From assembly GCA_031763025.1 (NCBI GenBank), contig JASSKH010000038.1, forward strand, positions 785,001 through 849,000: a stretch of 64,000 nucleotides of DNA, given 5' to 3'. A program made the translations under genes and the position numbers. Shown here one piece after another: positions 22,301-33,983 of this stretch (its first letter is position 1; each line of letters starts with the position of its first letter). The notes beneath the pieces were generated by a model that ran no database searches, had not been told where the DNA came from, and was given only the letters and a program-made list of their open reading frames with translations. The stretch is from Macrocystis pyrifera. Its lineage: Eukaryota > Sar > Phaeophyceae > Laminariales > Laminariaceae.

Positions 22301-25300
22301 AGACTAAGGAAGTCCTCCACGGATGTATTCCTCGGCATGAATGCCATTGGCGCCGCCCCCCCTTGCCCCATCGAGGTCGAGCTAGTTGCCGCCGTCGAAG
22401 AGCTTGCCGCTCCGTCCCCCCCACCCCCCTCACCCCCACCTCCACCTCCCATCGCTGTCGCTCCCATCCCCGGCGTGGTGTTGACAGCGCTGCTCAAGTT
22501 GCCGCTGCTAGTTGCAGGAGTTGCATGTGCCGGAGGCGTTGTTTCGGTTACGCCCGGCTGTTCGACAGGATAAAACAGGAGGGGGGTGAAAAATAGGGTG
22601 CGTGGGCGGGTTTGGTTGGCTTGTTTTGGGTTCGGTTTGGCTGGATTGTGGGTTGGGTTGGATTGGTTTGGGCTGGGCTGGGCTGGGCTGGGCTGGGTTG
22701 GGTTGGGTTGAGTTGGACTGGGTTGAGTTGGGGTGTGCTGGGTTGGGTTGGGTTGAGTTGGGGTTGAGTTGGGGTTGAGTTGGATTGAGTTGGATTGAGT
22801 TAGGGTTGAGTCAGGGTTGGGATGGGACGCTAGAATACAAGGGCAAGTGGGTGGGCGGGTGGACGTATGTAAGGAGTTAGAATGTAGAAGGGGTGGGGAT
22901 AAGGGATCGACGCAAAATATAAGGGCATGTAGGGCATGACGACTTGGGGAGGGGTGGGGGGGGGGGTGGCAGAGGATGCGGTGCATACGGGGTAGAGGGA
23001 AGGAAAAGAGGGAGTACCTATGAATCCCTTAAGCACTCCTCCGTCATACTTCAAAAACGGAACGTTCCGTTCTCACTATTAATAGTAGTTCCAACTACTC
23101 GTACAAATATTACCTGGTACTTCATGAGTAGCGATAGCTGGCCCAAGAAACGCGGGCCAACTTCAACAAACCAAGAACCACTCCCAGACATCGACAGCTC
23201 ACAATCAACAGTCTCGGTATCATAGATAGATAATGCACCAACCGTGCTATGAGATGTTGCGCAAGGACCGCACGATCATACTACAGACCCCAACAGGAGA
23301 ACACGTGGTTAAGGACCGTGTCGGACAGGACATACAGATCATACAGATCATAAATATGATGCAGATCATTCAGATCATACAGATCATACATACTCCACCC
23401 GTAAAAACAGGATATACACTACAGTGTCAATAGAATACACCAGTAAGGTAGATCGGGCAGATCCTACGTACAATTCGGGCATCTATCCGCCCCCAAGTAT
23501 CTAGATAATGAAAGGGGGGTACAGTTGGCCCGAATTATCTATTGCTGGTACATCATCATAATGGGGATCTGATCTGCCCCGAACAATCTACTGCAGATAA
23601 TGAAATGGGAATATGTTTGCCCCGAAACATCTATATATCATGAAATGGGGATACAGTTGGCCCGAAGCATCTGCCTGGTGGATAATTCAAATGGGGGTAT
23701 GATCTGCGCCGAAAAAACTAGAGACCATTAAAAATGGGATACTTATCTGCCCCGAACTATCTAGACCATGAAACAGGAATAGATATTAGGCCCAATAGAT
23801 CTACTGTACGTGGTAGATCATGAAAATCGGGTTATGATCTATGCCCCGAAATATTTAAATCGTTGAATCGGGATAATGTTGGCCTGAAATAACTACATCA
23901 TTAACAAGGGAATAGTGATATGCCCCGAACTATCTACTGTAGATAATATATTTGGGGGATCTGAGATATTTGGGGGATCTGATCTGCCCCGAAATAACTA
24001 GATCATTAAGAAGGGGATCACGAGAGATATTTGGGGGATCTGATCTGCCCCGAAATAACTAGATCATTAAGAAGGGGATCACGATCTGCCCCGAACTATC
24101 TAGACCATTAAACGGGGACATACATCTATTCGGCCCGAGCGAACTACGTGGTAGATCACCAAGATGGGGATCTGATCTGTTCGATGCCATACTGTAGCAC
24201 CTTCGGCTGAGTCCCCGCGGGCGTAGACGACGTTGCCGAGGCGGGAGAAAACGCGGGCCAAAGCCCCAACGCAGCAAGGTTGGTCATCCCCTGCAGGTGC
24301 GGTAATTCGAGCAGGGACAGCGCCTCCAGCGAAGTAGTTCGGTCGATGCTGCTCGTCACGAGGCCGCTACCTCCGCTTCCGCTCCCCTTTGCGTTCCCGT
24401 TATTGGTCTGAGACGAACTCGCGCTGGGGCCGGGCTCCTGTCACGAGACGAAACGTAAAAAAAAAAAAAAAAAACGAAAAAAAGGAAGGGAAAGGGAAGA
24501 AACGGACACACGCGGCGGAACAAAAAAAAGGTTGGTTGGATTACATCAGCGGCCGATGTTGTGCTTTCACTGAAACAACGGCTTCACGGGGAGGGGAAAA
24601 AGTGACGCGCGGCCGGGACAAGCGGCGAAAAAAAAAAACAGGCGGCGGGACAAAACGAGATTACACGAGGGGGAAAAGATGACGGTTACACACGGTGGAA
24701 CTAAACGCGGTCACAAGTGGCGGGAAACAGGGACACCCGGCGCAACCAAACACAGTTACAACTACACCTGTATAAGGACATAAGAACACGATCACGAGGA
24801 CGACAACGACTGCGAAAAAGACCACCTGTACCAACACGATAATGATAAAAAGAGAACGAACAAACGACCATGGCGACGACAAAAAAAAAACACCATCAAG
24901 ATAAATCTAAAAAAATAGCGATCATCGTTGCAATGCACACCCGCCTCAGCACAAGAGAACGATATCGATGGCAATAACGAAAAGTCAACAACGACAAACG
25001 ACGAACACAACCTGCTACAGAACTGCTCTACAACACGAGAACGATATATCCACAGTAACAACCACAAGTAAAAGCACCAACGTGCCGACCATCCCACCTG
25101 CTTCAGGAGACGACGACGCCAACGACCATGACAACGATAACGACCATGACAACGATATCGACCATGACAACGATAACGACCATGACAACGATAACGACCA
25201 TGACAACGATAACGACCATGACAACGATATCGACCATGACAACGAGAACGACCATGACAACGATAACGACCATAACAACGAGAACGACCATGACAACGGT

Positions 25301-28300
25301 AACGACCATGACAAAGTTGCCTGTTACGAAAACGATAGCATGAACTATAAGGATCACGATGACACACCTGTTTCATAACGCGAGCAGCAACCCCGCCAGC
25401 CCCCCCCAAACACGGGGACGCCAACGCCGCAGTCCCGCTCCCCGCCAACGACAAATCGCTTCGCGCGTCCAGAAAAGACCCGGGGGTAGGAACAGCAGCG
25501 GGACCCGATGATGGGTTCCCTAGAGAGGCGGAGGCGCTGGCCGATCGGGTCGAAGGAGACGTCAACGCTGCGCCGCCAACGCTACCCTTACGCGTTGCTG
25601 TAGCGGCCGACGCGGCAGCTGGTGTTGAGGACGAGGACGCGGCGGGGGTGTGGGCTGCTCGTCGTTTGATGTCGCTGGTGCTCTGCGAAGCTATAGCCCG
25701 GCCCTGCTGCTCCTCGTGCAAGTGATTGCTGGCGGCGGGCGGGGTGGTGGTGGTGGTGGTGGCGGCGGTGGCCGCGGCAGTAGTGCCAGACAGCTGGACA
25801 GATGCGAGGTGAGAGGGGAAGGAGTTTGCTTGTTAAGGAAAAGAGAGAAACTGTTATACCCCACATAACGCGCAGCCGCATGCAGCCACAAAGCCTTTTC
25901 GTATATATAAAACCTCCCGCGAGTAAAGCGCGGCCTTGCTGTCTCCGGAGGCGTTTCATCACATATCCGGACCGAGTGGCCGATACCTCGTACCTGGTAT
26001 ACCTTTAGTCTCACCTGTCTAGTCAGAGTCGGCGGTCCGTGTACCAGACCTGAGACCGGCGTGCCCCCCCCATTGGCCGCCGCCGCCGCCGCCGCCGCCG
26101 CCGCTGCTGCTGCGGCTGCGGCTGCACCGCCGGCCGTTACACCCGAAACGGGACCAAGCGGCGAAGCTAGTCCCGCCGCACCCGGATGGCTTTGTGTTTG
26201 GTGGTTGGCAGCTACTAGTTAGTGGTGGCGACGACGAAGAGGACAACGACGGTGTGGTGGTGCCATTGATTAGGCTTTGGCTTTGGCAGCGCACTTTTCT
26301 TTTGGTCATTTTCATCCGAGCTATCGAAGGTCAGGGTTTGAATTTGTGCTGCATTTGATAAAAAAAAGAGTCACCGTTGCATTTCGGTTGTTTCAAGAGT
26401 ATTCTTCATCGTATATACTTCACCCACACCTATACACATATGCATGATTACACAACATAGTTTGAATACCTACAGTGTTGCATTTTTAGGAAGGAAAAAA
26501 AAAAAAACAAAAACAGAGACCTTACGTCAACATAAACATACCTATCTCAAAATCGCGGTTTTGGAAAACGCCTCATCTCAACGGTAACCGCACAAATATA
26601 TCCCACCTTGTAACGCCCCCGGAGACGAAGACACGAATCCCCGGTTGTGCGCGAGGAGCGGCACTACCCCGGTCCCCGTGCCATTCACTTGCTGTTGTGC
26701 ACCCATGGAAGGCATATGGGTGAACGGAATCGTGGGTGGCGATGGTGGAAGCATCCACGGCTGGGTTGGGGGAGGCGGCTGTGCGACAGGAAAACAACGA
26801 AAGGAACAGAAACGTTTTTTTCTCCAATCAGATTGAATGTCAGGGAAAGGAGCCAATGTGAGAGTATCCTCAGACTATTAGTAGGTCCAGTAGACTGCTA
26901 GCAACAGTAGATTATTGGTGTGCCCAATACACTGTTACTTTGCGACAGAAGTAGGTCTTTGATTCACCTGCTGAGGGCGCGCCAGGTCGAAATCTCTCCC
27001 TCCCTCCTTCGAGCCTGCCAACGGGGTACAGAACATATCACAGACGGAAACAACAACGGCTCAATCAGGGATGGTAATAATATTAAAACAAAAACTTGTA
27101 CCGGCAATAATCGGCTACGAATCTAGGTGACGGCAATAACCGGTATGACGAATGGACCGGGCGGAAAACATGTAAAGTCCGCTTTGTTCTCTCTCAAACA
27201 CTTGAAACGCTAGACTTGATAATGCAAGACTATAAAAACCCGGGGGACGGTAAAAAAACCGAGCCAGCTTAACCGGGTGGGAAACATCAAAAAGCTAATT
27301 TATGGCTACTACCGTAAGTTGTATTGAATTGCCACCTCATCTAAGGGTGACTACCGTCCCTGGGGTCAATCGCAAACCAATCACGTTTCAACAATATGCG
27401 CATCAACAAGAAAATCGGATCACTAATCAACCGCAAATCAATGACAACACCAACCACAACTCAAGCACGAATCAATGATGAATCAATCACAACTCAAAAA
27501 GACAACTCAACGACAGATTCGCAATCACAGCTTAGGTCACACAGTCACAAGTCAGTCACAAACCGATCACAAATATTTCACAACGCAAACCACGAATGCC
27601 TAACAAACCAATGACGAAGCAATCCCTAATCAGTCACAAATCAACAAAGGCGCTACAGAAAACGCACAATTACCTTAAACGATGCTGTAATCATGCACTA
27701 TCAACATTTTTTTGACCTCTGAAATCGCAAAGGGCAGTACGTGACGAATAACCCCCCGCAACTTCTGCATCGGTTGGCCATTGCTACTTTTACCAAACCG
27801 ATAATGCATAAAACAAGACAGACGCAACGCCTGAAATCGAAAAAAAAACAAAATTACCGCCGAAATAAATGCAAAAAAAAATCGTCACGGCGAGTGTAAC
27901 GATGTGTGTGCAACGTCTGATGTAATAAGTACCGGTACCTATTTCGCCGCCAGCTCCGCAGCGTTTGTCATCGTCACTTGCTAACCCAGCCCGAACAAAC
28001 AAGACAGACTCAACGTCCCAGAACGAAAAAACAAAACAATTGGAAACATGAACAAATATTCGTCACCGTGAGCATCGTGATATTTGCCAAGATGTGTGTA
28101 ACGTCTGACGAACGTACCGGTACCTATCTCGCCGCCAGTTTTGCAGCGGTTGGTCATTGCCACCCTCTCTAAGAAGCGTCTCTCCAAGTCAGCCAGCTCG
28201 GATCTGCTCCGTTCTATGTCCGAGGCCTGCAATCGATCCATGTCCGCCTGTCTCCTTCGGAAAACCTGAAAAACATCAAGATTGCAGAGACTGAAAAAGC

Positions 28301-31300
28301 GTTTTTTGCAACGATTACAGTCACAATTTGGCCCACCTGTCTCTGCTTCCACACTTTTCAAGACGATTTCTACGCCCAACGCCTGCCTACAATCGATCCA
28401 TGTCCACCTGCTTCCTTCGAAACACCCGGACACTACTGCAGAGAGTAGCAAAACCGCTCGTCGTTGCGACTACAAGCTCATACTGCTGCTCTTCACGGAT
28501 CATGATCGGCGCACGGATCGGGTCGGGTAGGATCGGGTCGGGTCAGGAGGTTTTCAAATCTCACGTGCCGGGCCAGGTCACCCAGGCCAGAACCGATCCG
28601 ACCCGGTTCGCGAGATTTGGGCTGACCCGTGAACAGCCTGAAATAATGGTTAACATGGTAATATCCTGTTCAAATATGGTATCAACAGGAGATCGGTCAT
28701 TCTTGGCGCGCCAAGGCCTCTTTCGCTCTAACCTTCAACATACTAGCTTTAGTGTAGGCGAGAGGTCAGTCAAGGGGGTTGTTGAATAATACTACTGTAG
28801 TTGGGTCAAACCGCGCTCTTCTCGCATGTTCGCACCTGTCTGTCTCGACAGTTTTGGAGATAGTACGAAGGCGTTATTATAGTCGTTACAGTTACAAGCT
28901 CATGTCCACACTTGTCTGCCTGCACAATTTTGTAGATAAATACAACGGCGATACTCGCAGTGGTTACAGTCACAATCCATGCCCTCGGCATGTCTGCTTC
29001 CACCGACTCGAATAAGTGTGTGCTGGTGAAGAACAAAAGGCGATACCCGTGTACCCGAGGCTAAAATTACAATCCAGAGTCCTCCGCTTTTTTCTTCCAC
29101 AACACCTTCACAAAAACTGTGGATGAAGAAAAGGTGTTCGACGTTACGGGCAATAATCATAGTATACAATCCACGCGCGCCTGTCCGTGTCGGAAGACCT
29201 GAGCAATGCTGTAGAGAACATAATGTTTTACTCGTCAAAACTACAACCACCCTACTGTATGTATGTATGTATGTATGTATGCGCGTACAGAATATCTGAA
29301 AAGTGTGGCAAATAACAGGTCGGAACTCAAACAAATCATTAAGGAACGAACTAATCGGCCACCCAACAATCAAATCAACCGACCAACCCAACAACCAGAC
29401 ATTATCAACCAACGAACCGACCGACCGACCGACCAATCAACCAACCACCAACAGCCCAACGGAGACGACGGCCACTTGCCTGTTTCCCGATGCACTTGCT
29501 CCCCACAAATTTCTTCGAGATGCGCATGGGGTCGCAGTTGAGGAGTTTGCTGAGAAACGTTCTCAGCGTCGTTCCGTCCGTCAAAGGCAACAGCCCGCTC
29601 TTGAACTCCTGGATCAGGCGGTTGGCGTACTCCTCTTCCTGCGAGCGACAGATTCCGCAGCGGCGGCGTTGCGGCTTGTATTTTGCGGGTTCGGTTTTAA
29701 CGGCTTCAACTTTGCTGATTTCAACATTGTATTGAAAGGTTTATTGAAAGGTTTCAACTTTTGCGCTTTCAACATTTGCAATGTCGATTTAGCTTTGGCG
29801 GTGCGGTTTCAACTCCAACACATTCTACTTTCGCAGTTTTAACTTTTGCTACTTTGATGTCTGTTGGGGTTTCGACTGCAACAGTTTCAACTTTTATAAC
29901 TCCAATTATTGCGGTACAACTATTTTCAACTACTGTACACCAGTGTTAAATACTACGGTTTCAAGTTTCATGGTTTCGACTATTTGCGGTTTCGACTTTG
30001 ATAGCTTCATCTTTGCGGTCCATCGTTTTTGGCTGTAACTACTGTGATATCAACTGTTGATGCAGTTTGAGGTTTTACGGTTTCAAAATACAGCAAGTAT
30101 GCCAGTTTCAAATACTAAGATTTTAACTTTAATGGATTCGAATTTTCCGAACTCACTTTTTGCGGTTTCAACTTGTACGACTCCACATTACATGGTTTCC
30201 ACTTTGATGGTTTCATCTTTGAGGTCCAATTTTTGACGGTTTCATACTTTCTTGTTGATTTCGTGGGCCCTTCTCGCGAACCAACCGTGAGGGATCGTCG
30301 CGATTTACAACGCTCCGCCGCGCGCACAATCAGAGTAAACGCTGAGATCGCCCAGCGTCTTTGTTCTACCGGCAATCATATCCATCTATGAATTAATGAA
30401 TACGTACACCGAATTACACATGTGGCGGGGCGATAGGTTACTGTTCTCACTGCTCCTCGCTTTGTGCGCACGGCATGAGTGACATGCGAGAGGTCAGGAA
30501 GATGCTTCGCCCATGCGACACTTCGCGTGTCCGACGGTGCACCGCAATGCTACTCCAGTCAAGGCCGCTTCCAGCATGGTCCATGATCGTTGCCACCATC
30601 ATCGTGGCGACGGGACGTGCATGTTTATCATGACAACGATGGCCCAAGACGATCTTTAGCATCATGTTAGCCATGGCAATGATGGTGACTATGATAGTCG
30701 CGGCATGACCATGTTGGCCATGGCAATCATCACGACCACGATAATCGTGGCAATGACCATGACCATGGGAGCCGCCACAATAAAGGTGTCCGTGACAATT
30801 ATGAGAACCACACTGAGCCATGGCAATAATGACATTTCATAATGACAACGAACGACATGACAATCCTCGTGACCACGATTGGCCACGATGATCATTACAA
30901 GCATCATCGAAAATCACGACAATCGCGATAACCATAACGACCAAACTAGTGACGAAAACCAGCTCATACGTCGGCCGTGAATATGATACCAACCGTGCTC
31001 AACGTGCCAACCTTCCCAACCGTGCTGATAACCACTATCCTCATGGAATTACATCATTCTCCCACACACACTCCGCCCGGACCTCCTCCCCCCCTTCTCG
31101 TGCCTAAACGGCGCTACACACCTCCGAATCAACCGCGATAATGATGCCAATGATGTCAACCACACGAACACTTTCAACCATGGTAACCGCCTGTTGGCTA
31201 TACATACGTGAGCCGCGATCGCTTCAATACCCCTCCCCCTAATCTCCTTCCCCCGCGCTATATATATAATATACGGGATGGGTGGGCGTCGGTTGGCAAC

Positions 31301-33942
31301 GAACAGCAGTAAAACATGCCGCTCACTACTGTACGTGAGTTAGACAACCAGGGTACTGTTCTTTCTGGGGGGGGGGGGGGCGTTGGCGGTCGGTCACAGC
31401 TGGCGATCGAGCTATAAATAGATCATGCGTGAGGGTTGAAGTACCTTGACTTCGCAGAGGGGGGATGATCGCATCGCGTACTATTCATGATAAGGCACCC
31501 ACATCGCACTTAGTTGCATAGCACCCCCATTGCTGTCTCTGGAAGCGGTCACACCGTAAACTACATCAACTCAACGAAGCTGCCATCTATGTGCAAGTCC
31601 GCCTCACAAGCGGTTCTTAGTGGGATGCAGCTCACCCTTCATGCCACTCGCCGAACGTCTCACGGAGATTCGCGCTTGGTGCAAGCAATGTCTACCCCGT
31701 CGGTGAAAACCTGACGAGCTCCGTCCCGGCATTGTAGGGATGCCAGGGTCTATGGTCATACGACTACGGCCATGCATAATATCGAGTACACCCCCCTCCC
31801 CTCCTCAAGCGCAAAAGGCGTCACGCACCTCAGAAGTCCATTTCCCCCTCCTCAAACCGTTCGGCTTCTTCGTCTTCGCCTGTGCCGCCGCTGCAGCAGC
31901 CGAAGCCGCAGCAGCAGCAGCCGCCGCCGCCGCCGCCGCCGCCGCCGCCCCCGCCGCGCTACCACCCGGCGACAAACCCAAGAACCCCACCGGCCCCACC
32001 CCCGCCTGCTGGTACTGCACGTGGTGATGCCCCCCGGCACCGTTCGTCCGATAACCAACATGCTGCTGCTGTTGCTGTGCAGGATGGTAAGGGTGGTCTT
32101 GGGTGGTATGGCGGGCGGCTGGGGGTACGCCAGCCCCCCCCGGCGCTGTCGTATGTACCCCCGGATAGGGGCTGCCGATGCTACCATTATGGGCGGCAGC
32201 AGCAGCAGCGGCAGCGGCGGCGGCAGCGGCGGCGGCTGTGGTAGTGGTGGGTAGTAGCAGTGGGTGTCGCGGCAACGTGGGTTTGGTTGTGGCCCACAAC
32301 TCCGTTAGAGCACGTGGCAGAGGTAGCGGTAGTGGTGGCAGCAGCGGCAGCGGGGGTTGATGCTGCTGACGCCGCAGCAGCTGCAACAGATGCCGCGTAA
32401 GCACTATGCGCGCGATGTTGCTGTTGCAATAGTTGCTGTGGTGTGACCGTCGCGTCTGTTTGCGGGGAGGGGGGGAAAGAGGGAGCAAGGGAGGGAGGGC
32501 GGGCGGGGACAAAGGGTATACCAGGTCCCACGTAAGTCGAGCAACGCGCCGGTCTGTCGATCCCGAGTGCGATGGCAAGCGATGTAAAAAGGAGCGCCAC
32601 GCGCACCCGAAAAACCGCCTGGTTTAAGTGCTGAAGGCAGCGAGCGTTTCCTCCCCGGAAGCGATGGAACCATAAACCCCATCGCAGCCCGCCTGGGTAA
32701 AACGACGACAGTGTTCCATCCGGTATGAAATGAAACCTCACGCGCCGCAAACGCCTAAACTCCATCTTCACCACCCCTCAACACGGTCACGACGAAGCTG
32801 CCGCAATAGGCCCGTTACTACTGCACTTGTACAGAATCGCATACGAGCATTTACCAGGTGCAGTATACATTATAATTTAAAGTAATTCCAAGTATACTGC
32901 CCCCGAAACTGGGGTGCAGCTCTCCAGGGGCTAAGCTGCCGGAACTCGATGGCTTGTGCCTGACACCACTCACTCCGCATAGACCGCACCATCTGTATGA
33001 ACGGTATGAACTGTACGAACTGTCTCGCCTTGTGCATGCACTCTACATACGGATTTCATGAACTGTATGAACCAACACCATATCTTCAAATGATAACTTC
33101 TGCAGCTCTACGTCAGTACGGATGCAAGTAGCGGCCGAGCAATCGCAAAGACGGCCGACAAACGAACACCCATCCCACCGCATTCCACTTCATCCACCTA
33201 ACCCCACTCCACCTCACCACACCCCGTCTACTCACCTGATCGAATCACGCCATCCGCCACCGCCGCTGCTCGCCCAGCCGCCTCAATATTGCTACTCGCG
33301 ATGCTCCCCGCCCCAGTCCCCACCATAGCCCCCGCCGTGCTCACGCCCCCCATCACGCCCGCTTGCCCCTGTTGGCCAACAAACGCCCCGCCCCTCCCCA
33401 ACGTGTTCCCTCCCACTGCTCCGAAGCCTCCTCCCGCTGCTGCTGCTGCTGCTGCTGTCGCTGCTACCGCTCCTGGTACTGTTCCTGCTACTCCCCCCCC
33501 TGCTCCTGCAGCCCCTGGCAGTGTTAGCGCTGCCGCGGGCGGGGTAGCGAAGGGGGTGCGTGCGCCCTGAGGGTTTGCGCTAGGCAAGCCGGCGGTGGTG
33601 GCGGCGGCGGATGTTCGCGGTGCTGCCTGCGGAAGTGAGGGAAGAGGCCTGTGGGTTACAGTTTGCGGTAGCAGTCTTGACAATGGGGCATCTATCCCCC
33701 CTCTTCCTATTCCCCCTTCTGCCCCTGCTGTTGCTCCTGCTGCTGCTCCTGCTGCTGCTCCTACCGCTGCTGATGTTGTTAGTAGTCCTCCTCCTCCTCC
33801 TCCTCCTCCTCCTCCTCGAGCGGACAGGGCTGCGGCTGCGGCGGCGACGGGGGTTGCGGCAGCCGGGTACGGTGTCGGCGCTGGTGCTGCTGCTTCTACG
33901 ACCTCTTGCTTAACTGTCCCAACCATTGTTGCCGCCGGCTGC

Positions 33943-33983
<41 letters not shown>

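Noticed and set aside
22270..22330. Peroxin (PEX13/PEX14-type) gene suggested by FLSLVESGDIPPV
   Set aside because: The short motif is the only similarity; the surrounding exons belong to the RRGKWT-domain gene.
24968..25378. 136-codon Asp/Asn/His-rich plus-strand frame
   Set aside because: Generated by the 18-bp minisatellite inside an intron of the minus-strand gene.
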